Shown: positions 45,501-56,149 of the stretch, one piece after another
Numbering within the stretch: the stretch's first letter is position 1
Layout: the number at the start of each line of letters is the position of its first letter
Assembly: GCF_021462225.1 (NCBI RefSeq)
Contig: NC_061805.1
Span: forward strand, 50,953,360-51,017,359
Length of the DNA stretch: 64,000 nucleotides
Source of the DNA: Girardinichthys multiradiatus
Taxonomy: Eukaryota; Chordata; Actinopteri; Cyprinodontiformes; Goodeidae
Direction of reading: 5' to 3'
Notes under the pieces: model-generated
Seen by the model: only the letters and a program-made list of their open reading frames with translations
Database searches by the model: none
Told to the model about the DNA's origin: nothing
Program-made: the position numbers and the translations under genes

Positions 45501-45864
45501 AGTTAGTTTGTGTTACACAGAGATGGACAGCCAATTTCAGCAACATTGAAAATGTTGCACATGAAACTCCTGACTGATCTAAACATTTTCAAAACTAACG
45601 AGCTGAAAAGTAAATTGCTGTCATTTCTAAGATTTGCATGAGAAAAGTTACTTGTAATGCGGACTCCCAACATCATCCACGTGATGGGACTGTACAAACC
45701 TCTTGCACATTAGTTTCAGCAGACTGACAGTTTTCAACGTGAAGTGCTAGGATTTGAAGAGGATAGTTGGTGTGACAGGAGTGGCACACACCCACCGTAC
45801 ACTGATGAGTTACACATCTCCTGCAACAGGTCACTTGATGTCTACTTCGTCGGAACGAATTCAT
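41215..45864 (-). CDS. Transposon-borne E3 ubiquitin ligase-like gene (zinc fingers + HECT-like domain)
   Basis: Multi-exon minus-strand gene. Exons (high to low): 45864-45700 (start [10 protein letters not shown]; Cys/His-rich CCRRC...[12 protein letters not shown]); 45467-45387 (acidic, [12 protein letters not shown]); 44951-44878 (CPICGQTF...EEHASKC, a UBZ/C2HC-type finger); 43991-43786 ([20 protein letters not shown], start of the HECT-like fold); 43692-43596 ([20 protein letters not shown]); 43479-43319 ([15 protein letters not shown]); 43174-43089; 43001-42857 ([20 protein letters not shown]); about 42161-42064; 41513-41215 ([20 protein letters not shown], then [16 protein letters not shown] with the cysteine where HECT ligases carry the catalytic residue). 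It resembles fish 'G2/M phase-specific E3 ligase-like' proteins. Most splice phases agree; the 43089/43001 junction does not, and the last 20 codons look shifted. A SINE lies between the last two exons. Possibly a young pseudogene. Confidence 0.75.
41693..42055 (+). mobile_element. tRNA-like SINE, copy 2, inside the E3-like gene
   Basis: Starts ggggctgcacggtggcgcag with an A-box-like tggcgcagttggtag and B-box-like ctttgattcc, and ends ggaataagcggtagaaaatg with (actg)n. It abuts the end of the 42.1-kb exon of the E3-like gene, so it inserted after the transposon arrived or travelled with it. Confidence 0.85.
42342..42518 (+). mobile_element. Tc1-like 5' fragment
   Basis: Begins TACAGGGGTTGGACAATG, the terminus of a common fish Tc1 family, and continues with 'aggacctccttttgcagcca' typical of its 5' UTR. 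Truncated where the microsatellite begins. Confidence 0.7.
42536..42595 (+). repeat. (AT)n(AC)n(AT)n microsatellite
   Basis: Uninterrupted dinucleotide tract: AT repeats, about 14 AC units, then AT repeats. Confidence 0.95.
44312..44614 (+). mobile_element. Non-autonomous Tc1-like element with transposase C-terminus
   Basis: Inverted ends tactcaccggccactttatt and aaagtggcgggtgagtgta; homologous to 34464-34756. Inside, an open frame of about 36 codons (44470-44580) reads [20 protein letters not shown] then [16 protein letters not shown] to a stop, the exact end of a Tc1 transposase. An internally deleted copy, sitting in an intron of the E3-like gene. Confidence 0.85.
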
Positions 45865-46096
45865 TTCTTGTGAACGTTATATATATTTCGCAGCTACAAA
45901 TTAGTATTTTGTGACACTATATTTTTTCCCCCATGTCAGCTCACAGGCTCCGTATTTTATCCCATGTGCATGAAAAATAAATCCCAAACACCTGTTAAGG
46001 CGGCACATTATGCTAACTTAGCATCTTTAGCTAACAGCTAGCATAACTGTTAGTCCATCATTTGTTTACATGACGCTTTTTTTACACATGTAATAA

Positions 46097-46237
46097 ATTC
46101 AGTTTCAAAGTATTAAATTCAGTTTCAATTTATTGAAATTCATTTTCAAACCAATACATTTAATTTCAAATTTGCAAATACAAATTCAATCAGTGCAATT
46201 CAAATTGAGTTTCTGATGGCACAAGTTTCTTCCCATA
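46097..46237 (-). repeat. Right terminal inverted repeat of the 8.6-kb transposon
   Basis: Inverse copy of 37608-37750; ends ...gtttcttcccata followed by the target copy ggtttg. Confidence 0.85.
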
Positions 46238-46243
46238 GGTTTG

Positions 46244-46645
46244 GATCATCCACCAAACAGGACAGGTCCAGACTGCAACCAACAATCAGGTCTGCAGAGA
46301 CAATCATCAGGACTGACTTTCCCTCCACCCAGGACCTATACAGGCCTAGGGTCAGGAAAAGGCAGCTAACATCTCTGCAGACCCCACACACCCTGCACAC
46401 AAAGTGTTTAGGCTTTTACCATCAGGTGGCGATACAGAGACTGTTTCTTCCCCCAGGCTGTTTTTTCTGTTGAACACGTGACTGAGCTCCACAACACCAT
46501 GCAGACTTGGACTGATTTCACTTTATCTTCTCCTGCAAAGTCACATGTGTATTTATGTACATTTTAAAGATAATTTAAAAAAAAGAAATCTTCAAAGAGA
46601 GCATAGTGTACTGGAGTCACAGTCCTTGTTTGTGTGAACAAACTT
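46244..46645 (+). mobile_element. LINE fragment, right half
   Basis: Continues the LINE broken at 37607: STKQDRSRLQPTIRSAETII, then STQDLYRPRVRKRQLTSLQT, and a 3' UTR ending 'gtgtgaacaaacttgatag' into a GATA repeat. Confidence 0.75.
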
Positions 46646-46716
<71 letters not shown>

Positions 46717-46720
46717 GGAT
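46645..46720 (+). repeat. (GATA)n microsatellite
   Basis: About 18 GATA units directly after the LINE 3' end, probably grown from the LINE tail. Confidence 0.95.
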
Positions 46721-47356
46721 AATGCAACTATGTGTCAGCTAACGTTTGGCTTCCATGTTACAACTTGTCCACATATTTCACAGAAAGCTAAGAGAGTAAC
46801 TACAGGTTCAGCTTCTGGGAACTAGACTTTTATCTGCTCTGAATATGAAAGTTTTCAATAAATATATGTATTAAAACTATGTAAGTAAAATATATATTTC
46901 ATGTCAATAAATTATACAACCAAAAGATTTTTTGTTTTGTTGAACACACAGTTAGAACAGTCAGTTTCTGTAAGTAAAGGAAAGAAATCCAGAAAGTAAC
47001 ATAACCTGTTCTGAGCTGGATTCCTTTACTTTTTAAAACACACCTGGATTCCTCGAAGAGGCTTTTATATCCCTGATCATCCTTCTTTACTTTATTCACC
47101 TCAGAGTGAGAATAAAACAGACCTCAGCAGGTAAACAAACCTCATTTAATGTAATGTTAGTGGATCTAGAAAAGCAATTATTTGTATCTTAGATTTTATC
47201 GCTGCAGTGAATATTTCAGAAACTCAAAGTCACCACCTTCATTTCTTTTTAAAACCTTTTTGTTCGAGGGAACCATCCTGTTTTATGAAGCTCTGTGTGG
47301 GTTTCTTGTTAGGCTGTTGAAACCAGAGTCGTCTTCTGGGTTGGACGCCTCGGATC
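46721..47356. other. Upstream region of the PLAAT-like gene
   Basis: Presumed promoter and 5' UTR of the gene starting at 47357. No clear TATA box or known element was identified. Confidence 0.4.
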
Positions 47357-50300
47357 ATGGACTCTACAGAACTTGGTGAGTTTCATTTTTCCTCATATAA
47401 AACTAAGATAAACTTTATTGAACGTTTTGTTGTGAAGTAGAAAACAGCACAGCAGTGTTAAAACAGACACCACTTACACCCACTGTACATTTTTGGGGAC
47501 ACTTCTTTATTCACTTGTTAGCTTAAATCATGAATCATCCAATCACACAACAGCAACTCAGTTCGTTTAAAAGACAACTTGCTGATTTTGTTGATGTTGA
47601 TGTCAGAGGAGAATGGGCAGACTGGTTCTAGGTGATATAAATCAACAACCAAGGTCTATAGAACACCATCTTTGATGATAAAGTGGAACCTTGAAGGAGA
47701 TGAGCTGCAGCAGCAGAAGACAACACCAGGTGGCGCTCCTGTCAGCTATGAACAGGAAAGACGCATCAAAACTGGACAATAACAGGATAGAAGAGCATTA
47801 ACTGATCTGATGAGACTCAATATCAGCTGCAGTATTCAGATAATCAGGTCAGAATTTGGTGTAAATTTAGTGAAAGTGACCTGATTCAGGTTGCTGGTGG
47901 CAGTGGTATCATGGTGTGGGAATACTGTCTTTGCACACTTGGTACCAAATGAGCAGCATTTAAACACCACAACCTACCTGAGTGTTGCTTTATGACCACA
48001 GTGGATCATCTGATGGCTTCTAGATTGAAGGGCCAAGCTTAAACCATCCTGAACTGCTTTCTTGACCATGAGTTCTCTGTACTTGACAAGTTTAGGTTCT
48101 TAGCAACAATCCAAAGCTTCTTCAAAAACCTAGAATTGTCCCTTTCTGACAGTTATTTCTACCTTCTAATGGGGTCCGTCTCATATGTCTATAAAGGTTT
48201 TTAAATTAGTTGTCTTTTCAAGTTTTATACATGTTTGATTTTTCTGCTATACGCAGCTTCACTGAGCAGCTGCCAAGAACTCATTCCAACCAAACATATC
48301 AACCAGTTTCAAGACTTGCATTAAAACAGGAGCAGTGAGGTCATCCAGAAGACTGTTTATAGAAATTTAGAACAGTTTTATGTTAATTACTTTCAATACA
48401 GAAGGTTTAACACAATGCAATTCTGGATTTGGATATTTTATGTTAAAATCTTCTGATTCCTCTACAGAAGCATCTGGAAAGGAAGCGATCACTGACATGG
48501 TGAGAAAAATTAATCTTAGTTTTTATTTTGTCTGTTTATAATTTATTTCTGTGTGTCTACAGGATGCTTCTGTGGTTAAGGTGAGAAAGACGGTCTTCTG
48601 TCTCAACATGTTAATGTGTTTAAATGTTAAAAAACATGAAATGTGTTTGATCCCAGGATGAGTTTTTTGTTCCTGTCGGACAGAAACCTTGTTTCTCATT
48701 TGGTTCATTTCTAAATATGAATTCATACTGTTTGGTCAACGTCAGCTGATGGATTTCACTGGATGTTTATCAGTGGAACCAGAGACAGATGTGAAGGACC
48801 ATCAAAAGAGTTTATTTTTACCAGAAAACAAAAAAAGCTAATAAGGGAGGTAAAGGGTTTTTGTTTGACAACAAAGTTCTACAAGATGAGAACCACTGGT
48901 TCCTCCTGGTTCTTTCACATTCTAAGATTTTGCATAAAAGGTGTCAGGAATCCAGATTCAATTTCAAATGGTTAAAAGTAAACATCTGGTCCTTCCAGAA
49001 CTCAATATACTGACTTACTATTCTGTCATGCAAAACCAAAACCAAAGAGCAAAGTGTACCAGAGTCAAATTCCTTGTTTGTTTGTACGAACTTGGCAATA
49101 AAGCTGATTCTGATTCTGATTACAGAAAACAAAATAAATGCTGACAATTTTCTGACAATGTGTTAGCCTCCACAAGGTCATCTTCTCACACAGAAAGATC
49201 AAGGGATGACATTTATCGGCATATAATATTAATAATAATACGATTTATTGTCCCACTAAGAGGAAATTCAGGTGTGTCAGCAGTAAAGTAAAAGGCTGAT
49301 GGAAGCATGCAGGTACCCACAAAATGCAGGTACCCACAAAATAAACTAAAAGATCAAAAAGCAAGAGTAGACTCTACATTAAAGGAAAAAAAATAAAATA
49401 AAATGAAAAAGAAATAAGAAAAGAAATACTGTACAGTTATTATTATTATTATTAAGGAACTCTCCAGGTCTGCAGCAGCTTCATGCATGCGGTGGGAGAC
49501 ATTGACCAACAGTGATGTTATTCTTCCTAGAGTCCGTCTGTCTCCACCACCTACACTGGGTCAAGGGGACATCCTAGGACAGAGCTGGTTCTCCTGGTGA
49601 ACATATCTAACTACTTCCTCCCAGATAACCTGCTTCTCCAACATACTACACCAGAAAATGGCTGATGCCACCACAGAGACAAGAAAGGTCTTTCGGAGCG
49701 CCCCCTGCACTCCATCTCAGTCTCCTCAGCAGGCAGAGTCTGTTCTGATCCATCCTGTTAAGAGCATCAGTGTTGTGACTACAGTCCAGTTTATTGTTCA
49801 GGTGAACATCCAGGTATGTATAAGAGTACAGTATCTCAATGTCAGTTGCCTGGATGTTCACCAGTGTCAGTGTGGTGGGTCTGCACTTGCGGAAGTCAAT
49901 CACCAACTTCTTGGCTTTACCCGCGTTTATCAGGAGATGGTTCCACTGGTACCAGTCCACAAAGTTCTGTGTCCACTGTCTGTACTCTGAGTGATTCTCA
50001 CTAGTGATAATGCCAACTATGGCAGAGTCATCTGAGAACCTCTGAAGATGGCAGCCTGTGGAGTTGATGGAGAAGTCTGCAGTATAGAGGCTGTTCCCTG
50101 TGGAGGCCTCCATTCGGCAGATCAGCAGGTCACAGCTCTGTGTCCTCATATACTGTGAGCGACCAGTGATGTAGTCCAGGTGGTCCAGGTGGAGGTCCAC
50201 TCCTAAGAGCTCCAACTTGCCCCTTAGAAATTATTACCAGAACTTAAACTAGCATGAATTTATTTCTATTTTTCTTTGATTATTTTTATTTGGATGCTTT

Positions 50301-53300
50301 CCAAGCAAGTTTTTCACTCTTAAATGCAGTAAAACAATAGACTGGTGAATAGAATCAGATGCTCTGTTTTAATGTTCACTCATCGTGTTTCTGCAGAACA
50401 TCTTCCTCTGCTGGCAGTGATTAAAACACACCAAGAATCATATTTTAACAGTTTTAATGTTGGGTCCTGCTGCTTCGATGGACTCAACCTGCTACCTGTA
50501 TGACCTCTTCTCTTTTCCAATGGTTATAATCAGTCTGACAGAGAGAGGTTCCCCCAATCCTTGTGGTTTTTAGTATAACAACGACCACCTGTCGGCTCTA
50601 GATGGACAAACTTTATCAGTTTATTATTTTACTTATTACCCTACACATAGCCTATTCTAAAATGTCCAAACTCTAACGCTCAGTAGTTTATTCTAACCTC
50701 CCCAACAACCCGCACCGTTCCAAACCCTTTATGAAGAGCCTTGAGACGACATGTGTTGTGAATTAGCGGTAGATAAATAAAACTGAATTGAAATCAATTG
50801 AACATCAGTCTGTAATTCATGGCAGTTGTGGTGGTTTTGAAGGTCAGGGTTGGATACCTGAAAATAAAATCTGAACTCACCCTGGTTCTCTGCAGGTCCT
50901 GCTTTTATTCCCAAATTATCTGGAAACCAGGGTCCCCAAGGTGCTCAGGGTGTCGTGATTATGAATAAAATATATTATTAAATATTAATACATTCATATT
51001 TTATTAAATAATATTTCGGTCTGTTAAGGGTTATCCTGTGAATGCCAGCCCAATAAGACGTTTATATTAGAACAAAATTGAAAGGAATGAGCCAAGCTCT
51101 GGCATTATTCACACAACTTCTTAAAGTACAAGAATTTATTAACAAAAATAAGTCAACTCACAGTCAAACATATTTCAATCAACAAACTCTGCTAAAACAA
51201 CCCAACTAAACTACTGAGCACAATGAAAGAATAAGGACGAGTAATGTACAATATAAACAAGTGAGATTAAGAATAAGGAAGAAACCATTAAGACCCATCC
51301 GGAAAAGTTTGGTTCTTATTCAAAATAATATTTCCCTAAATATTTTACTATTTCCTTGATCATGTTTTTATGAATATTTTTTAATAAATCAAGGCAGCTG
51401 ATTAAACAGCCTTGAGAATTGGTCATCCAGAAGGATAAACAGCAGTTTATCTGCAGTAACATGAAACACAAGGAAATTCCACTAAAAAACTAATGTGAGA
51501 AAAAACAGATAGAAATCCAAACAGCTGTACTTTGAGGAGATTGGCTTTACTTACCAATACTCTGTTATGGAGTCCAACTCCCATGGTGCCGTCTCAGCTT
51601 CACGTGTATGCAGAGTGGACATTGGTTGGTTGTAAGCGTAAATCTTTTCCTCTTAACTCATAAACCACATTTATTTCATTTAAGGCAGTCCAAATGTGGC
51701 CAAAAAACAAATTCTGATTATGAAGTTGTTCCATCTAATCCATCCACATGTATCCTGACTTTGTGGTGTCCATCTTCAGTCCTTGAGGTCCAATATTCTG
51801 CAAGTTTTAGATACATCTCTGCTCCTGCACATTATGGCAGAATTACCTCCTCAGTGCGTCAGTAAGTTCTGTAGATGGCTGGTGGTGATTTTGATTTATA
51901 TCAGGAATGCTGAACCAGAGACACGTTTAACACAACAAATGTGTCTAATTCTACCTGAAAACATCAAAAGCTAGATTTTATGAGGTCAGTCTGAATTTGG
52001 TCCAAACTAAGAACCTCTATGGGTCTTCAGACCCAATCTCTGTAGACAAGTCCAGCACAGAGGACACATAGACCTGAAAACATGAATTTAGCATCAAACG
52101 GGTTCTTTAATGTTGTCAGTTGGTTCTGATTCTCCGGTCAGGGAACCTTTATTCAGAAAGCTAATTTAGATGCAAGATGATATCAGTGTACCGCACTGAA
52201 TAAAGCATTAAATTGATGGCAAAATATCTGAGAACGGGTGCGTGGTGTAGAGGTAGATTATGAACCGTATACAGAGGCTATGAGTCGGTTCGATTCCTGA
52301 CCCTTGACCCTTTGCTGCATGTATGATCACAAATATGAAAACATCCAGCTAACCTAAAGACTAAGAAAGGAATAATAATAAAATAGCAGATATGATTCTT
52401 CTAACTTCAACCTTTTCTATCTTTAAATCTGAGAACGGAGATGAACCGAAGCCTGGAGACTTGATTGAGATCTTCCGTAACGTCTATGAGCACTGGGCTG
52501 TGTACGTTGGAGAGGGCTACGTTGTTCATCTTCTGGGACCAGATGGTGAGTCCACCACAAACCGACGTTACGTCTCTGAACAGGAACCAGTTTCAAAGCC
52601 ACAGTCACTAAAACACATTTTACAAAAGATCTCCTGTCATTTGGTTTCTCTTTGAAGGAAGTCTTTCGTCCTCCAGCACCATAAACCTTCCCATTGGGAA
52701 GAACAACGTCCTGAAACAGAAGCTACTGGAGGTGGTGAGCACTGACGAGTGGACGATCAACAACCTCCACGACCAGGAGAAACAACCCCGCCCTCCGGAG
52801 GTTATCGTGAACGAAGCCCACAAACTCGTGGGCACAACTCGATCATACAACGTCGTCAACTACAACTGTGAACATTTTGCAACTGAGCTTCGCTACGGCA
52901 ACGCTGAGTCAGAGCAGGTAGGTCCAACTATGGTGGAAACCAAAACGAGATGCCTTCAGAAGACAGAGTTTGGTACGTTAGAGATCAGGGTTTGTCTGAA
53001 CAAGTGAAAAACTACCTTCTTGGAGCAAGGAGAGAAAGATGAAACTGAAAAACCTCAGAGACCCTGAGGAGACCATGTAGAACTCTGTAATCAGTGTTCT
53101 GATGTGGTCCGAACCCAGACTGGACCGACCTGAAGAGATTTATTAAGAACATGTTTGTTGAGATGTCCTCAGAAACCTTTGACAAAAATAAATCACCTGA
53201 ACTCTCCTAATAAAGCTTCTGATGCTGCACTAAAGGGCTGTTTCACAGTTTTAAGGAATCTGGAGAACATCTGATCTTCTTTAGACCCATCAAACTTGAA

Positions 53301-54051
53301 CTGAGAAGTGATTTAAATGCAGTTAAAGGTTTATGAAATCTTTTTCTGACTTTGAAAACATGATCACTTTAGATTGAGAGACACATGAAAAGAACAACTG
53401 TAGACTTGATGAATCTGGGCTGAATTCTTCTTTATTAAAGATAAATTCTCTAAAATCTGATGAAACTTTGGATATTTGTTTAGAACATAATCCTGTTTTA
53501 AACTTCTCCAGAACGTCTCCCTGACCTGTCTGTTGTGTTCCTTGGTCTTCATGATGATGGTTGTTCTCCAATGTTCTCCAACAAAACCTCTGTGGCCAGA
53601 AACAGAACAGATGCATTTATAATGAGATGAAATCACACACAGCTGGACTCTGTTTGCTAATCAGGAAACTTCTGAAAGCTGTTAGTTGCTCTGGGATTTA
53701 TTTTGGGTAATCAGAGTAAAGGGGGCTGAACACTTTCTCATGACACAGTAAAATATTTACATCCATGAATCATGTTCCTTCCACTTCTGAACTATGAACT
53801 ACTCTGTGTTGGTTTATCACATAAAATGACCGTAGAATAGAGTGAAGTTCGTCTCTTTAAGGTGACAGAAGGATGTGAAAAGTTTCTACTGTAGACGTCA
53901 AACCTGGATTCATCTGTTCCTCATTTCTCCTCATTTCCAGGTAGAAGAAGCTGTGAAGGTCACACTTGGTGTGACTGGACTCTCAATAACTGTGGGAGTC
54001 GTGATCGTGGCTTTTTTACTTTGGAAGACTCAAAGGTCATCAAGTAACTGA
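47357..54051 (+). CDS. PLAAT/HRASLS-like phospholipase-acyltransferase, six exons, 183 aa
   Basis: Exons: 47357-47375 (MDSTEL), 48468-48499, 48563-48580 (18-nt microexon DASVVK), 52434-52545, 52658-52917, 53941-54051. All junctions are GT-AG and the phases agree, giving 552 nt in one frame. The LRAT/NlpC-P60 fold has the expected catalytic set: H43 in [10 protein letters not shown]55 in YVVHL, C131 in NYNCEHFA. The start of the domain, [10 protein letters not shown], is the PLAAT hallmark. A hydrophobic helix at about 159-175 ([15 protein letters not shown]) followed by KTQR is a C-terminal membrane anchor. Family members move or release acyl chains of phospholipids and N-acylate phosphatidylethanolamine on cell membranes. 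The extended, acidic N-terminus made by exons 1-3 is unusual. The 3.85-kb third intron is full of LINE debris. ATTAAA at 54208 may be the poly(A) signal. Confidence 0.88.
47723..47736 (+). promoter_or_regulatory. CTCF-like core, plus orientation
   Basis: ACACCAGGTGGCGC fits the CTCF core with one mismatch at the first base. In intron 1 of the PLAAT-like gene. Motif match only. Confidence 0.35.
49061..49122 (+). mobile_element. LINE 3' tail fragment
   Basis: The bases aacttggcaataaagctgat and (TCTGAT)n match the 3' end of the Rex1-type LINE at 30.65 kb. Only the tail is present. Confidence 0.75.
49250..50230 (-). mobile_element. Rex1-type LINE fragment with reverse transcriptase
   Basis: A 189-codon minus-strand frame (50215-49646) reads [40 protein letters not shown] (the active-site box is FSDD instead of FADD) and [16 protein letters not shown]. 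It is internally deleted between the first two blocks. The 3' end runs to about 49250 ('ttcctcttagtgggacaata' on the minus strand). Lies in intron 3 of the PLAAT-like gene. Confidence 0.8.
50730..50806 (+). mobile_element. L2-type LINE 3' tail
   Basis: Sequence gacatgtgttgtgaattagc ... actgaattgaa matches, in inverse orientation, the 3' end of the LINE at 14321-14400. Confidence 0.75.
50807..52230. other. Intron 3 of the PLAAT-like gene, unassigned repeats
   Basis: The AT-rich stretch 50950-51570 has the look of a dispersed repeat or LTR fragment but no recognisable coding sequence or ends. Open frames at 51608-51974 have no recognisable domain. Confidence 0.35.
52231..52325 (+). mobile_element. 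Degraded tRNA-derived SINE head
   Basis: Contains a Pol III A-box-like tggtgtagaggtaga and an exact B-box ggttcgattcc, followed by 'ccctttgctgcatgta', a common tail of tRNA-derived fish SINEs. It does not fold as a functional tRNA. Confidence 0.5.
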
Positions 54052-56149
54052 TGTAAATTTTAATTTTAAATGATTTAAACCCATTTTAGATTATTTGAAC
54101 AGTTTTATTTTTGTCCAGAAGACAGAAGAAAACAGATGTTTGTTTTGTAAATGTCCATTTTTTGTTACCTGAGCTTTAAGGTTGATCAAACATTATTATG
54201 AAAACACATTAAATATGAATCATTTAAACTCATCTTCTTGTTTTAATTGTAATGAGCGACTCCATCAGTGACTCTTTCTGTTTGGGTTTATTTGGGAAGA
54301 GTTTGTGACGTTAGAGACTTTTAGCTGATTGTATCAGACAGAAAATGACAGCAGAGAAAGAAGGAGACAACATGTCATAAACGACCCGGGAGTCGAGTCC
54401 AGGACAGCGGCGCCGAGGACCAACATCCTCTCTGCCACACGGTGACCTCTACCTCTGAGTCACACAGCGCCCCCTATCCTGCACTTCATGAATTACTCTC
54501 TGCAGGTTCTAAATGTTAATGAATAACCTGCTTTTCTTTTCTAAAGCTGCCAGAGGAGGCTGCCGGGTCGGTTGGGTCGGACTAAACTGCTTAATCCCTA
54601 CTGAGATTAAATGTTTGTTCAATCTTTGCAATTATCTGCCTCAGTCATCACTCACTCATCCACTGGACTTATTCCAATTATGAATAAATCAGAGACATAA
54701 GAAGCGTACTCACCCCTGATAAACTGCCAGGTTTTTGTGATCATTTAAAAACTTCTACTTGTTCTGTGACACATCCTCTAGAATTCAACTGAAAAACATC
54801 GTGTTTGTCTTGATTATATCATTCTGTACTTTTATCACAAAATGTCTTCTGCACCAAATAACCTCATGTTGTAGCAAAGCAGGTTACATTGCCAAATTTA
54901 CCAGGTAGGTCACATTAAATGAGTTATCTTCAGTAACCAGTGACCTTTCTACAGCGTAAATCAACTATACCCAGAAAATAAGTTATAAAATCTTTGTAGT
55001 CAAAATTAAACCAACATCAGAGAATATGATCATAAGAAGAATCATTTATACTTCTGCATGTAGCCAGTGTGATTTATGACAGAAATCATTCTTAGAGAAT
55101 AAACGTTTATGAGATTACAAGTTCTGAGAACTGATAAGATGTCTGCTATTTAGAAATTAAAATACTCTGATCACATTATAATTTTTAAACACACAGAAGT
55201 AGAAAATACAACTTAACCTACATGCCCCACATTTACTGAACTTTATTAAAGGTATTTTAGTTGTGTATGAATTGGAATGGTAACCAGCTCATTTTTAAGG
55301 ATGATTGTTTTGTTGTTTTGTTTTTAATGAATGAAATAAATAAAAAAAATAAAGAAATTTTGCAAATAATTTGATTATTTATTAGATATTGTTATTGTTT
55401 TTGTTTTTATCTTTCAGAGGGGAAGCTGCCAACACCAGCTTTAGAAAGTTCTGACTGAGAGCAGAAATGATGAACTGGAGCCAATGGTTGAACATGATCT
55501 CTGGACCACAAGATATTTCAGTTCCAGTAAAAATACATTTATGGAAATGAAACTGAATGGCAGCTGTGGTTTAAAGACCCGACAGTCATTCAGGGATTGT
55601 TTTCATGTGATAAATAACTGGAGAAGAAACCAGACCCAGGGTACATCTAAGAAAGTTTCAACATTAAACAAATTTATTTCATGGATATTATAGATTTAAA
55701 TGCAAAGAAAATATATATTTGTTTTAATTTCATATATATATACAACAAAGACAGCATATGCCAAGAACTCCAGGGGGCGAACTGAGCAGTCGTTTTATAA
55801 CGTAGCTCTGGTGTAAGGTGTCTTACTCTTCCTTTATTGAACTTTTACCCTCAAAATGTTGGAGCAAATTTGGGAAATATACAGAAAGAACAAAAAAAGA
55901 AAAAAAAGTCCTCTGGGAAAGCAAAGCGAGAACAAGTTTCGGCTTCAATTGTAGGTAATCACGATTACTGTCATTAAGAGATGGAGTCTGAAAGTGGAAA
56001 CGGAGAGAAAAGAACCCTTGAGGAAATAAATGAGTCACCTCTCTCAACTCCCTCTAAAGGATGAACATCCAAGAAAGGAAACCAAACCCAATCCCACAAC
56101 ATACGACATAATGGCAGCTATTCAAGCTCTTCACGTGTGGTTTGATAAA
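54052..56149. other. Intergenic, mostly unassigned
   Basis: 3' UTR and flank of the PLAAT-like gene. About 54360-54480 contains an inverted, decayed tRNA-SINE-like block (gggagtcgagtcc). No gene supported. Confidence 0.4.

Larger units (their letters stand above)
37608..46237. mobile_element. 8.63-kb DNA transposon carrying an integrase-type transposase and a HECT-like E3 ligase gene
   Basis: Both ends are the inverted sequence TATGGGAAGAAACTTGTGCC, continuing as an inverted repeat for about 140 bp (37608-37750 and 46097-46237). The inverted homology resumes further in (37999-38055 with 46040-46096) after about 245 bases unique to the left side. Flanking hexamers GGTATG and GGTTTG are a 6-bp target duplication with one change. 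Removing the element and one copy restores a LINE reading of ...LSEVW, which supports the boundaries. Contents: transposase pseudogene (+, 38709-40848) and E3-like gene (-, 41215-45864), converging. Later insertions inside: a SINE, two Tc1 pieces and an (AT)n(AC)n tract. It may correspond to the IS3EU-type superfamily (6-bp duplications, integrase-like DDE), by memory only. Confidence 0.85.

Noticed and set aside
37608..46237. Reading the E3-like gene as an ordinary host gene
   Set aside because: It lies wholly between long inverted repeats with a target duplication that interrupts a LINE, so a mobile origin is better supported. Later co-option is not excluded.
47450..47990. Decayed Tc1-like transposase in intron 1 of the PLAAT-like gene
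   Set aside because: Phrases such as aatcacacaacagcaactca resemble the Tc1 copies at 34.5 and 44.3 kb, but no terminal repeats or convincing frame could be assembled.
50897..50950. Extra exon of the PLAAT-like gene after ctctgcag
   Set aside because: A possible acceptor and short open frame exist, but the six-exon model is already in phase and complete without it, and the sequence is not family-like.
52231..52325. Possible tRNA gene
   Set aside because: The B box is perfect, but the acceptor and anticodon stems do not pair and the downstream sequence is a SINE-type tail.
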